Below are positions 1 to 7,907 of a stretch of 64,000 nucleotides of DNA, one piece after another (within the stretch, counting starts at the first letter, position 1; each line of letters starts with the position of its first letter). Both the position numbers and the translations under genes were made by a program. Origin of the DNA: Burkholderia sp. Nafp2/4-1b (GTDB lineage: Bacteria > Pseudomonadota > Gammaproteobacteria > Burkholderiales > Burkholderiaceae); NCBI RefSeq assembly GCF_003635165.1, contig NZ_ML058603.1:1-64000 (forward strand). Direction: 5' to 3'. Below the pieces are notes generated by a model. That model was not told the DNA's origin and did not search any database. It worked only from the letters and a program-made list of their open reading frames with translations.

Positions 1-136
1 GCACATGCGCCTGATGAAGGGCCTGCGCGGCGCGGTCGCCGCGTGGTGGGCGCTGACGGGCCTGCTCGTGACGACGTTCGCGTTCCTTGGCGTCAACATG
101 TTCCTGTCCGGGCTGCACAGCTACGGCAAGCTGTAA
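1..136 (+). CDS. ccsB: Cytochrome c biogenesis protein CcsB/ResC-type, C-terminal end (partial)
   Basis: Only the last 44 codons are in the window (frame starting at base 2, TAA at 134-136). The peptide has one hydrophobic helix ([20 protein letters not shown]) and ends [11 protein letters not shown], which resembles the end of CcsA/CcsB-type heme export proteins of system II cytochrome c maturation. This system moves heme across the inner membrane for attachment to apocytochromes c. A strong terminator follows 26 bases later, so this looks like the last gene of a unit that begins outside the window. The family call rests on a short tail and the tryptophan-rich stretch, so it is tentative. 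Confidence 0.72.
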   Translation, partial: HMRLMKGLRGAVAAWWALTGLLVTTFAFLGVNMFLSGLHSYGKL

Positions 137-162
137 GATTTCCGACGCTGGTCCGACAAAAG

Positions 163-200
163 ACCGCCGGCGCACTGCGTGCCCGGCGGTTTTGTTTTGT
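163..200 (+). terminator. Rho-independent terminator after ccsB
   Basis: Perfect 8-bp stem ACCGCCGG (163-170) / CCGGCGGT (183-190), with a loop that can extend the pairing through GCAC/GTGC, followed directly by TTTGTTTTGT. It separates the cytochrome c biogenesis gene from msrPQ. Confidence 0.85.
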
Positions 201-294
201 AACGGGCGGGCGAGCCGGGCGTCGAACGGCGCAGGACGGGCCGGGTCGAACGCTCATGAAGCGTGCGCGCCGCGCATGCAGGAGGAGCAGCACG

Positions 295-1290
295 ATGTGG
301 ATCAAACACCCTTTGCGCACCGTACTGACCGGCGGTGATATCGCGCAGAGCCAGATTACGCCGCGCGCCGTCTTCGAGAACCGGCGGCGCGTATTGCAGG
401 CCGCCGGCGTCGCGGCGGCGGGCGGATTGCTCGGCGGCAGCGGCGCCGCGTTCGCTGCGTACGCGTCGCCCGACGCGCGCGCCGCGAAGCTCGCGGCCAA
501 GACCAATCCGAAGTTCGTCGCGGCCGACAAGGTGACGCCGTTCAAGGACATCACGTCCTACAACAACTTCTACGAATTCGGCACCGACAAGGGCGACCCC
601 GCGCAGAACGCGGGCACGCTGCGGCCGCGTCCGTGGCGCGTGAGCGTCGAGGGCGAGGTGCTGCACCCGAAGGTGTTCGATCTCGACGAACTGCTGAGGC
701 TCGCGCCGCTCGAGGAGCGCGTGTACCGGCTGCGCTGCGTCGAGGGCTGGTCGATGGTGATTCCGTGGATCGGCGTGCCGTTCTCGGAACTCGTCAAGCG
801 CGTCCAGCCGACCGGCAACGCGAAATACGTGCAGTTCGTCACGCTGGCCGATCCGTCGCAGATGCCCGGGCTGTCGACGCCGGTGCTCGACTGGCCGTAT
901 TCAGAAGGGTTGCGGATGGACGAGGCTATGAATCCGCTGACGCTGCTCACGATGGGCGTCTACGGCCAGGTGCTGCCGAATCAGAACGGCGCGCCGGTGC
1001 GGATCGTCGTGCCGTGGAAATACGGCTTCAAGAGCGCGAAGTCGATCGTGAAGATCCGCTTCGTCGACAAGCAGCCGAAGACGAGCTGGAACACCTATGC
1101 GGCGAACGAATACGGCTTTTATTCGAACGTGAATCCGAACGTCGATCACCCGCGCTGGAGCCAGGCGACCGAGCGCCGGATCGGCGACGACGGCTTCTTC
1201 ACGCCGAAGCGCAAGACGCTGATGTTCAACGGCTACGGCGATCTCGTCGCGTCGATGTATCAGGGCATGGACCTGAAAAAGAACTTCTGA
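295..1290 (+). CDS. msrP: Protein-methionine-sulfoxide reductase catalytic subunit MsrP (YedY)
   Basis: This is the periplasmic molybdopterin enzyme that reduces methionine sulfoxide in envelope proteins, taking electrons from MsrQ. The chosen ATG (331 aa) follows a good GGAGGAG site; the open frame extends further upstream but that part lacks homologous character. The N-terminus has a Tat signal: [10 protein letters not shown] at about residues 29-38, then an Ala/Gly-rich hydrophobic stretch ending near AFAAYA. The molybdenum-ligating cysteine is in YRLRCVEGW (Cys148). Later motifs such as [12 protein letters not shown] and YGFYSNVNP are typical of the family. msrQ follows 20 bases downstream, so the two are very likely co-transcribed. 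Confidence 0.96.
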   Translation: MWIKHPLRTVLTGGDIAQSQITPRAVFENRRRVLQAAGVAAAGGLLGGSGAAFAAYASPDARAAKLAAKTNPKFVAADKVTPFKDITSYNNFYEFGTDKGDPAQNAGTLRPRPWRVSVEGEVLHPKVFDLDELLRLAPLEERVYRLRCVEGWSMVIPWIGVPFSELVKRVQPTGNAKYVQFVTLADPSQMPGLSTPVLDWPYSEGLRMDEAMNPLTLLTMGVYGQVLPNQNGAPVRIVVPWKYGFKSAKSIVKIRFVDKQPKTSWNTYAANEYGFYSNVNPNVDHPRWSQATERRIGDDGFFTPKRKTLMFNGYGDLVASMYQGMDLKKNF

Positions 1291-1310
1291 GTGCGACGGT
1301 GAGAGACGAC

Positions 1311-2000
1311 ATGCGTCCTTCGACGTTCACGCCCGCGCGCGCGTCGGGCACGCGCGCGGCCGCCGCGGGTACGTCGCGGCCGGGCGCGGTGCGCGCCGCC
1401 ACGCCGCGCTGGCTGGTGCCTGCCAAGGTATTGGTTTTCGCGGCCGGCTTGTATCCGCTCGCACGTCTCGTGCTGTTCGGGCTGACCGACCGGCTCGGCG
1501 CGAACCCGATCGAATTCATCACGCGGTCGACGGGCCTCTGGACGCTGGTGATGCTCTGCATCACGCTCGCCGTCACGCCGCTGCGGCGTCTGACGGGCGT
1601 GCCAGCATTGCTGCGCTTTCGCCGGATGATCGGCCTGTTCGCATTCTTTTATGCGACGCTGCATTTCACGACGTATCTGTGGTTCGACAAGTGGTTCGAC
1701 GTGCTCGCGATCCTGAAGGACGTCGGCAAGCGGCCGTTCATCACGGTCGGCTTCGCGGCGTTCGTGCTGCTGATCCCGCTGGCCGCGACCTCTCCGCGCG
1801 CGATGGTGCGCCGGCTCGGCCGTCACTGGGCGACGCTGCATCGCGCGATTTATGCGATCGTGCTGTTCGGCGTGCTCCATTTCTGGTGGATGCGGGCCGG
1901 CAAGCACGATCTCGCGCAGCCGAAGCTTTACGCGACGATCGTCGCGGCGCTGCTCGGCTGGCGATTGCTGGGATGGGGCTGGCGGCGTATCCGCGCGTGA
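1311..2000 (+). CDS. msrQ: Heme-binding membrane subunit MsrQ (YedZ)
   Basis: This 229-aa ferric-reductase-like membrane protein carries electrons from the quinone pool or flavin reductases to MsrP. After a basic, Ala-rich N-terminal tail of about 35 residues there are five to six hydrophobic helices. Histidines that can bind heme are visible in FFYATLHFTTYLWF, HWATLHRAIYAIV and LFGVLHFWWM, the usual MsrQ pattern. The ATG follows GAGAGACGAC; the frame is open further upstream, but that part overlaps msrP in another frame and is not credible. The gene is second in the msrPQ pair and is followed by a hairpin terminator. Confidence 0.95.
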   Translation: MRPSTFTPARASGTRAAAAGTSRPGAVRAATPRWLVPAKVLVFAAGLYPLARLVLFGLTDRLGANPIEFITRSTGLWTLVMLCITLAVTPLRRLTGVPALLRFRRMIGLFAFFYATLHFTTYLWFDKWFDVLAILKDVGKRPFITVGFAAFVLLIPLAATSPRAMVRRLGRHWATLHRAIYAIVLFGVLHFWWMRAGKHDLAQPKLYATIVAALLGWRLLGWGWRRIRA

Positions 2001-2020
2001 TGATGGGGGCTTGAAATGCA

Positions 2021-2050
2021 AAAGGCGATGACCGAGGTCATCGCCTTTTT
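2021..2050 (+). terminator. Terminator after msrQ
   Basis: Inverted repeat AAAGGCGATGACC / GGTCATCGCCTTT with a very short loop and a T-rich end (CCTTTTTGTCT). It lies between convergent msrQ and lptM. Because the stem starts with A residues it could also work for the opposite strand. Confidence 0.85.
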
Positions 2051-2095
2051 GTCTCGGTGAACGAACGGCGGAGCGGCGCGAGCGGCGGCGCGCGA

Positions 2096-2374
2096 TTACT
2101 GAACGGCGGCCGAGCCGGATGCCGGTGTCGCAGCCTTCGATGCATCGCTCGACAGTTCGGGCGACAGCATGAGCGGTGTGCCGGAAGAATCGGGAATGTC
2201 GGACGACGCGTTTTCATCGGTCGGCGTGACGTCCGACGGCGGCGTGTCCTGCTGCTGGATGGGCTTCGCCGGCAACGGAGGCACGGTAGGCAGATAGAGC
2301 GGACCGCGTTGCCCGCAGCCGGCAAGAATCGCCAAAGCCGCTACAATCGCGCTCATCCGGAAAACGACTCGCAT
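2096..2374 (-). CDS. lptM: LPS translocon maturation chaperone LptM-like lipoprotein (YifL family)
   Basis: A 92-aa small lipoprotein. It has a type II signal peptide with lipobox LAGC (Cys20), followed directly by GQRGPLYLP, the conserved mature N-terminus of YifL/LptM proteins. LptM is reported to help LptD fold within the LPS translocon. The remainder is a Pro/Ser/Thr/Asp-rich tail without obvious structure. The gene is divergent from cyaY with only 36 bases between the two starts. In many Proteobacteria lysA lies next to this gene; here msrQ converges on it instead and no lysA is in the window. The start is set by the signal peptide. Confidence 0.88.
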   Translation of the reverse strand: MRVVFRMSAIVAALAILAGCGQRGPLYLPTVPPLPAKPIQQQDTPPSDVTPTDENASSDIPDSSGTPLMLSPELSSDASKAATPASGSAAVQ

Positions 2375-2410
2375 GATCGTTCCTGAACAATTTAACCGAT
2401 AGAGTTTAGC

Positions 2411-2737
2411 ATGTCCGATACTGAATACCTGGCCCGTGCCGAGGCCGTGCTGGCGTCCGTCGAGCGTACCGTGGATGCCGCAAATGACGGCGACCACGAC
2501 ATCGATCTCGAGCGCAACGGCAGCGTGCTGACGCTCACGTTCGAGAACGGCTCGAAGATCATCATCAACCTGCAGCCGCCGATGAAGGAACTGTGGATCG
2601 CCGCCAAGGCGGGCGGTTTCCACTACCGCTTCATCGACGGCGAATGGCGCGATACGCGCACCGGCACCGAGTTCTTCTCGGCGCTTACCGATTTCGCGAC
2701 CCAGCAGGCCGGCCTGCCGATCACGTTCGCCGCGTAA
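2411..2737 (+). CDS. cyaY: Iron donor protein CyaY (bacterial frataxin)
   Basis: A 108-aa single-domain frataxin homologue, the normal size for CyaY, which binds iron and modulates iron-sulfur cluster assembly on IscS/IscU. The acidic helix carries the usual Asp/Glu residues ([16 protein letters not shown], then [10 protein letters not shown]), followed by the sheet motifs [30 protein letters not shown] and [11 protein letters not shown]. It is transcribed divergently from lptM, and converges with mrcA over a shared hairpin. Confidence 0.97.
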   Translation: MSDTEYLARAEAVLASVERTVDAANDGDHDIDLERNGSVLTLTFENGSKIIINLQPPMKELWIAAKAGGFHYRFIDGEWRDTRTGTEFFSALTDFATQQAGLPITFAA

Positions 2738-2825
2738 CGACCGGTACGTTCGGGCGCTTGCCCGGTCGGGCGCCGATACGTGCGATACGTCGGATACGTC
2801 CGAAACGCCGGATCCAAACGCAAAG

Positions 2826-2852
2826 AAAAAGCGCCCCGCGGGGCGCTTTTCT
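2826..2852. terminator. Bidirectional terminator between cyaY and mrcA
   Basis: AAAAAGCGCCCC GCG GGGCGCTTTT forms a stem flanked by A-rich and T-rich arms, so it can end transcription of both cyaY (+) and mrcA (-). Confidence 0.87.
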
Positions 2853-2871
2853 CATGCTCGTGCGGTGCGTG

Positions 2872-5265
2872 TCAGTGGCCGCGGAACAGGTTCATGATGT
2901 CCTGCTTCTCCTGCTCGTCGACGTGCGGCACCGGTTCGTCGGTGTTTTCTACCGCCGGCGCCTGCGGCACGCCGACCGTCGACACGAAGCCGTGCCCCGG
3001 CGTGAATTCGGTGAAGTAGAGCTCGCCGCCGAGCGACTGGACGTCGTCGGGCATCGCCGGCTTGAACTCCGGCACGCCCTTCAGCGCCGCGCCCATGTAG
3101 TCGACCCACACCGGCAGCGACAGGCCGCCGCCGGTTTCGCGATCGCCGAGGCTGCGCGGATTGTCGTAGCCGATCCACGCGATCGCCGCGAGCGAGTGCT
3201 GGTAGCCGGCGAACCACGCGTCGTGCGAGTCGTTCGTCGTGCCGGTCTTGCCCGCGAGGTCGGTGCGCTTCAGCACGTTGGTGCGTGCGCCCGTGCCGCG
3301 CTGCGCGACGCTCTGCAGCAGGCTGTTCATCACGTATGCGTTGCGTGGGTCGATCGCGCGCGGCGCGTTCTGCTCGGCAATGAGCGGCTGCGCGCGGGCG
3401 ACGATCGCGCCGCTCGGATCGGTCACTTCGGCGATCAGGTACGGATTCACGCGGAAGCCGCCATTCGCGAACACCGAGTACGCGCCGGCCATCTGCAGCG
3501 CCGTGACTTGCCCCGCGCCGAGCGCCATCGGCAGGTAGGCCGGATGGCGATCTGCGTCGAAGCCGAAGCGCGTGATGTACTGCTGCGCGTACTTGGTACC
3601 GATGTGGTTCAGGATCCGGATCGACACGAGGTTGCGCGAGCGCTGCAGCGCCGTGCGCATCGACATCGGGCCTTCGAAGCCGCCGCCGTAGTTCTTCGGT
3701 TCCCACGGCTGGCCGCCGGTTTCCGCGGCGCTGAAATACAGCGGGCCGTCGTTGATGACCGTCGCCGGCCCGAGGCCCTTGTCGAGCGACGCCGAGTAGA
3801 TGAACGGCTTGAACGACGAACCCGGTTGCCGCCACGCCTGCGTGACGTGGTTGAACTTGTTCTTGTTGTAGTCGAAGCCGCCGACGAGCGAACGGATCGC
3901 GCCGTCCTGCGGGATGATCGAGATGAACGCGCCTTCGACCTGCGGCAGCTGCGTGATCGACCAGTTGCCGGCGTCGTTCTTCACGACCCGGACGATTGCG
4001 CCCGGGCGGATGCGGCGGTTCGGCTGTGCGTTGGCGGACAGCGCGCTCGATGCGAAACGCAGGTTGTCGCCTTCGACCGTCGCGCTGCTGCCATCGATGA
4101 ACGCAACCGTGATCTGGCGCGGGGTTGCCGCGGTGACGACCGCCGCGATCAGCTCGCCGTTGTCGGGATGTTCGAGCAGCGCGTCGTCGATCGCCTGCTC
4201 GCGGTCGTCGGCGCCGGCCGGCAGCTCGATGAAGCCTTCCGGCCCGCGATAGCCGTGGCGGCGCTCGTAATCCATGATGCCCTTGCGCAGCGCGGTGTAC
4301 GCGACCTGCTGGTCGGCCGAATCGATCGTCGTGACGACGTTGAAGCCGCGCGTGTAGGTTTCCTCGCGGTACTGCGCATACATCATTTGTCGGACCATTT
4401 CGGCGACGTACTCGGCGTGCACGCTGAACTCCCGCCCGGCGCCCTTGACGACGAGCCGCTGCGCGACGGCTTCGTCGTACTGCTCGCGCGTGATGAAGTT
4501 CAGCTCGAGCATCCGCTGCAGGATGTACTCCTGGCGCACTTTCGCGCGCTTCGGATTGACGACCGGGTTATACGCGGACGGCGCCTTCGGCAGGCCCGCG
4601 AGCATCGCCGCTTCGGCGAGCGTGATGTCCTTCAGGTCCTTGCCGAAATACACGTGCGCGGCGCTCGCGAAGCCGTACGCACGCTGGCCGAGATAAATCT
4701 GATTCATGTAGACCTCGAGAATCTGATCCTTCGTCAGCGCGCGCTCGATCCGGTACGCGAGCAGCATCTCGTAGATCTTGCGCGTGTAGGTCTTTTCGCT
4801 CGACAGGAAGAAGTTGCGCGCGACCTGCATCGTGATCGTGCTCGCACCCTGCGACGCATGGCCGTTCGTCAGCGCGACGAAGCCGGCGCGCGCGATGCCG
4901 GTGAGATCGACGCCGCCGTGATCGTAGAAGCGCGCGTCCTCGATCGCGAGGATCGCCTTCTTGAGCGAGTCGGGCACCTCCTTGAAATGGACGATGTCGC
5001 GGCGCTCCTCGCCGAATTCGCCGATCAGCACGTGATCGGACGTGTAGATCCGCAGCGGCACCTTCGGACGATAGTCGGTCAGCGCGTCGAGCGACGGCAT
5101 GTTCGGCCACGCGACGACGAGCGCGTAGCCGAGCACGAGGCCGCCGGCCACGACGAGGGCCACGCACATCGCGGCGAGGCCGATCAGGACCTTCAGCCAC
5201 CAGGGCCGCTTCTTCGGCTCGGGCGCGGGAGGCGGGGACGTAGGAGACGTGGATTGCATAGGCAT
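2872..5265 (-). CDS. mrcA: Penicillin-binding protein 1A (bifunctional transglycosylase/transpeptidase)
   Basis: A 797-aa class A PBP that polymerises and crosslinks peptidoglycan. A Pro-rich cytoplasmic tail is followed by a basic-flanked transmembrane helix at about residues 22-52. The GT51 domain shows AIEDARFYDHGG (Glu109 catalytic) and GASTITMQVARNFF. An OB-like insertion (GAIVRVVKNDAGNW) precedes the transpeptidase domain with PGSSFKPF (Ser483 nucleophile, SxxK), SRNLVSI (SxN) and AGKTGTTND (KTG). Length and domain order match Gram-negative PBP1A. The start may be at the first or third codon (MPMQS). Divergent from the pil cluster across 220 bases, a typical proteobacterial arrangement. 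Confidence 0.97.
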   Translation of the reverse strand: MPMQSTSPTSPPPAPEPKKRPWWLKVLIGLAAMCVALVVAGGLVLGYALVVAWPNMPSLDALTDYRPKVPLRIYTSDHVLIGEFGEERRDIVHFKEVPDSLKKAILAIEDARFYDHGGVDLTGIARAGFVALTNGHASQGASTITMQVARNFFLSSEKTYTRKIYEMLLAYRIERALTKDQILEVYMNQIYLGQRAYGFASAAHVYFGKDLKDITLAEAAMLAGLPKAPSAYNPVVNPKRAKVRQEYILQRMLELNFITREQYDEAVAQRLVVKGAGREFSVHAEYVAEMVRQMMYAQYREETYTRGFNVVTTIDSADQQVAYTALRKGIMDYERRHGYRGPEGFIELPAGADDREQAIDDALLEHPDNGELIAAVVTAATPRQITVAFIDGSSATVEGDNLRFASSALSANAQPNRRIRPGAIVRVVKNDAGNWSITQLPQVEGAFISIIPQDGAIRSLVGGFDYNKNKFNHVTQAWRQPGSSFKPFIYSASLDKGLGPATVINDGPLYFSAAETGGQPWEPKNYGGGFEGPMSMRTALQRSRNLVSIRILNHIGTKYAQQYITRFGFDADRHPAYLPMALGAGQVTALQMAGAYSVFANGGFRVNPYLIAEVTDPSGAIVARAQPLIAEQNAPRAIDPRNAYVMNSLLQSVAQRGTGARTNVLKRTDLAGKTGTTNDSHDAWFAGYQHSLAAIAWIGYDNPRSLGDRETGGGLSLPVWVDYMGAALKGVPEFKPAMPDDVQSLGGELYFTEFTPGHGFVSTVGVPQAPAVENTDEPVPHVDEQEKQDIMNLFRGH

Positions 5266-5485
5266 ACCGGAAAACAGTCCCGCGATTATAGCTGCCCGGT
5301 AAGACCGGTCCTGACGCGGGGGGCGCCCGCCGGAAAGCGGCGGATCGCGGTGTCATCCACACAGTGTCCGCGCGGCCGCCACGCGCCACAACTAGCCGTT
5401 CGGCTGACTGTCGGTCGCGCGCGCCGCTTTGCAGAATCAGGCCTCGGAAACGCGGCGTGGGCCGCAACGATCGCGGGAGGCTGGG
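5266..5485. other. Divergent intergenic region mrcA / pil cluster
   Basis: 220 bases separate the starts of mrcA (-) and the PilM-like gene (+). Promoters for both must lie here or in the coding ends. No -35/-10 pair close to consensus stands out. A GGGAGGCTGGG ribosome-binding site marks the start of the PilM-like gene. Confidence 0.5.
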
Positions 5486-6409
5486 ATGGCAGCACGATGG
5501 GCGGCGCGGTTCGCGCCAGGCAGGCACCGTTCGACGGGCATCGACGTCGGGGCGGACGAGGTGAGGGTGGCCGTGCTGAGCCGGCGCGGCCGCGTCGCGG
5601 ATGTGCGGGTCGAAGGGCTCGAGCGGGAGCCGGTGGGCTTGGCGGGCGGGCCGGAGGATGCGCGCTGGGCCGCGGTCGCGCGCGCGTTGTCCGCTGCCGT
5701 GTCGCGGCTGTCGGCGGCGGGCGTGCGCTGCGACACACGCGGCGTGATGGCGCTGCGCGACGACGAGATGCGGACCGCGACGCTCGATCTGGCCGGGCGC
5801 GACGACGTCGCGGACGCTGCCCGCCAGGCGGCCGAGCGCATCTCGGGGCTGGCGCCGGACAGCCTCGCGTTCGACTGGCGGCAGGACGATGGCGCACGCG
5901 CGGGCGAGATCGCGGTCGCCGTGGCGCCGCAGGCTTTGCTCGAACGACGGATCGACGTGGCCGCGCAGGCCGGCATCGACCTGACTGCGGTCGATGGCGA
6001 GTCGGCCGCCGCGCTGCGCGCGTTGCGCTATGCCGCGCAGTTCGAACTCGGCGCGCACGGCCCGTACGCCGCGTTCTGGTTCTGCGACACAGGCGTGCGC
6101 GGCTGGCGGATCGACGGCTCGGTCGCCGCGCCGGTGCTCGCGGTGTCCGGCGACGTGCAGGCGGCGTTCCCCGATGCCTTGCGCCAGTGCGTGTTCGAGC
6201 CGGTGCGCTGCGTGCTCGTGGCCGGTGACGAGCGCTGCATCGCCCGCTGTGGCACGTCGGTCGCCGACATCGGCGATGCGCTGGGCGTGGCCGCGGTGCC
6301 GTTCGACTGCACCGGATGGGACGGGCTTCCTGGCGGGCCCAACGGCGTGCCAGGCGGGCCGGCATTTGCGCTCGCGCTCGGGCTGGCGCTGCGCGGGGTA
6401 TGGGAATGA
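5486..6409 (+). CDS. pilM: PilM-like pilus/secretion assembly protein
   Basis: A 307-aa protein in the place of pilM, the cytoplasmic actin-like ATPase that scaffolds the inner-membrane PilN/PilO complex of type IV pili. STGIDVGADEVRVAVLSRRGR near residues 16-36 resembles the phosphate-1 loop of the actin fold. A SHS2/FtsA-like middle follows (RDDVADAARQAAERI, then VAPQALLERRIDVAAQAGID). It is shorter and more diverged than classical PilM of about 350 aa, so the name rests partly on context with secretin and PilN/O-like neighbours. The ATG after GGGAGG was chosen over an upstream ATG (5429) without a good site. The stop overlaps the start of the next gene. Confidence 0.72.
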   Translation: MAARWAARFAPGRHRSTGIDVGADEVRVAVLSRRGRVADVRVEGLEREPVGLAGGPEDARWAAVARALSAAVSRLSAAGVRCDTRGVMALRDDEMRTATLDLAGRDDVADAARQAAERISGLAPDSLAFDWRQDDGARAGEIAVAVAPQALLERRIDVAAQAGIDLTAVDGESAAALRALRYAAQFELGAHGPYAAFWFCDTGVRGWRIDGSVAAPVLAVSGDVQAAFPDALRQCVFEPVRCVLVAGDERCIARCGTSVADIGDALGVAAVPFDCTGWDGLPGGPNGVPGGPAFALALGLALRGVWE

Positions 6410-7041
6410 TGGCCGCGATCGGGTTCGGGCCGCGCGCCGTCGGCCATCCCGCACTCGACGGCTTCAATCTGCTGCCATATCGGGAGCGGCTGGCGCAAGC
6501 GTTGCGCCGCCGGCGCGCGACGCAGTGCGGGGCGGCAATCGCGCTCGGCATGCTCGGAGTCGTCCTTTGGACGAGCGCGGCGACTGCGTGGCGATGGCGC
6601 GTGGATGCCGAGCGCACGCAAGTGGAGGCGCAACTGCGGCAATTGCAGCCGCAGGCGGATGCGGCCCGGCGCGCCGCCGGCGCGGCGGCCGACCTTGCGC
6701 AACGCGATGCGCGGGCGGTCGCGCTTGTCGCGCCTTACCGGCGTGTCGCGGGGCTCCTCGCGACGCTGGCGCAGGCACGCGACGACACGATCCGGCTCGA
6801 CGCATTGCGCGCGACTTCGTCGGGCGCCGTGCTCGACGCGCGCGCGACGAGTTACCGGGCGGCCGCGCGGTGGCTCGAGCGGATTGCGGCCGCGCAGCGC
6901 GACTGGCGGTTCGATATCGCTGCGCTGACACCGGCTTCGCCCAAGCACGCCGCGGGTTCGGCCGCGCCACTCCGGTTCTCCGTGCAGGTGCGCTGGCACG
7001 ACGCGGCGCCGCGACAGAAAACGGCCGGAGGCGGCGCATGA
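6406..7041 (+). CDS. pilN: PilN-like inner-membrane pilus assembly protein
   Basis: A 211-aa bitopic protein with the PilN signature FNLLPYRERLAQALRRRR about 20-40 residues in, followed by one transmembrane helix (AIALGMLGVVLWTSAATAW), a coiled-coil-like Ala/Gln/Arg stretch and a ferredoxin-like C-terminal domain. PilN binds PilM through the N-terminal LLPYR-type motif and pairs with PilO in the periplasm. Three ATGs are close together (6400, 6406, 6409); 6406 gives the ATGA overlap that recurs throughout this cluster. The stop overlaps the next start. Confidence 0.8.
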   Translation: MMAAIGFGPRAVGHPALDGFNLLPYRERLAQALRRRRATQCGAAIALGMLGVVLWTSAATAWRWRVDAERTQVEAQLRQLQPQADAARRAAGAAADLAQRDARAVALVAPYRRVAGLLATLAQARDDTIRLDALRATSSGAVLDARATSYRAAARWLERIAAAQRDWRFDIAALTPASPKHAAGSAAPLRFSVQVRWHDAAPRQKTAGGGA

Positions 7042-7907
7042 TGACCTTCGTGCATCGGTCCTTGCCTGGTGGAACCGAGTGGCTCGGCCGTGTGACGCGG
7101 GTGTCGCCGGCGACGGCGCATGCCGTCGGCTGCGTGGCCGCATTCGCGTCCGTGATGACGGGTGGCATTCATCTGACGGATGCCGCTGACTGGAGCGGTC
7201 TCGCACGCAGTCGTGCATTGCTCGCAACAGCAGAGGCGCATGCCGCCGACGCACGGCGGCTGATCGCGGCTGCCGCGCAGCGACGCGAAGCGGGGCCGCC
7301 CACCGGGCGCGACGCCAGCTCGGCACGTGCGCAGATGTGGCCCGCGCTGATGCTGGAGCTGGCCGACCTGGCCGGGGAAAGCGGATTGCAGATCGCATCG
7401 CTCGAACCGCGCCACGCAGAGGATCCCGCGCCGGATGGCCGGCGCACGGTGAAGGTCGTCGCGGATGGCAATTTTCCGGCGCTGCTGCGATTGATGGACG
7501 GGCTGGCGAGTTTCTCCGCGTTGGCGGTGCCTTCAGCGGTGCATGTCGAGCGGACACCGCGCGCGTCTCGGATCGACATGACGATCGATGTGTATCCGGC
7601 GTTGTCCGGGGCCCGTGTGCTGGGCGGCACGGCACGGCCGCTTGCCGGCGCGCGACGCGGCGATCCATTCGGCGGTGCGGATTCGTCGGCGATGGTCGAC
7701 GATGCGGTGCCGCGTCTGGCGGGCACGATTCGCGACGCACGCGCCGGGCTCGCGCTGTTCGATGCGGGCGATGGCGCATTTTCGACCGTCGCGCCGGGTG
7801 AAGCGCTCGGGGTGTCGCGTGTGGTGACCATCGGCACCGATGCCGTGACGCTTGCGACAGCCGACGGCATACGCCGGTTCGTCGTGGACGACGGAGGCCG
7901 CCCATGA
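7038..7907 (+). CDS. Fused PilO-like / PilP-like pilus assembly protein
   Basis: A 289-aa protein whose two parts look like two normally separate genes. Residues about 30-190 have a hydrophobic segment (AVGCVAAFASVMTGGIHL), a helical Ala/Arg region and GNFPALLRLMDGLASFSALAVP, the PilO ferredoxin-like core motif. After a linker, residues about 208-289 start with DPFGG and continue with RLAGTIRDARAGLALFDA, VAPGEALGVSRVVTIGTDAVTLAT and RRFVVD, which matches the PilP beta-domain plan (DPF start, start-of-strand Gly, final hydrophobic strand). No separate pilP lies between it and the secretin. The N-terminal lipobox of PilP is missing, so the PilP part would be anchored through the PilO helix. It overlaps both neighbours by ATGA. 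Confidence 0.7.
   Translation: MMTFVHRSLPGGTEWLGRVTRVSPATAHAVGCVAAFASVMTGGIHLTDAADWSGLARSRALLATAEAHAADARRLIAAAAQRREAGPPTGRDASSARAQMWPALMLELADLAGESGLQIASLEPRHAEDPAPDGRRTVKVVADGNFPALLRLMDGLASFSALAVPSAVHVERTPRASRIDMTIDVYPALSGARVLGGTARPLAGARRGDPFGGADSSAMVDDAVPRLAGTIRDARAGLALFDAGDGAFSTVAPGEALGVSRVVTIGTDAVTLATADGIRRFVVDDGGRP

Noticed and set aside
2375-2410. lysA expected beside lptM
   Set aside because: Only 36 bases lie here between lptM and cyaY, and msrQ is at the other side of lptM; no lysA fragment is recognisable.
2593-6228. A 1211-codon open frame on the + strand
   Set aside because: It is antisense to mrcA and has an Arg/Val/Asp-rich composition typical of GC-rich shadow frames. PBP1A motifs on the minus strand are unmistakable.
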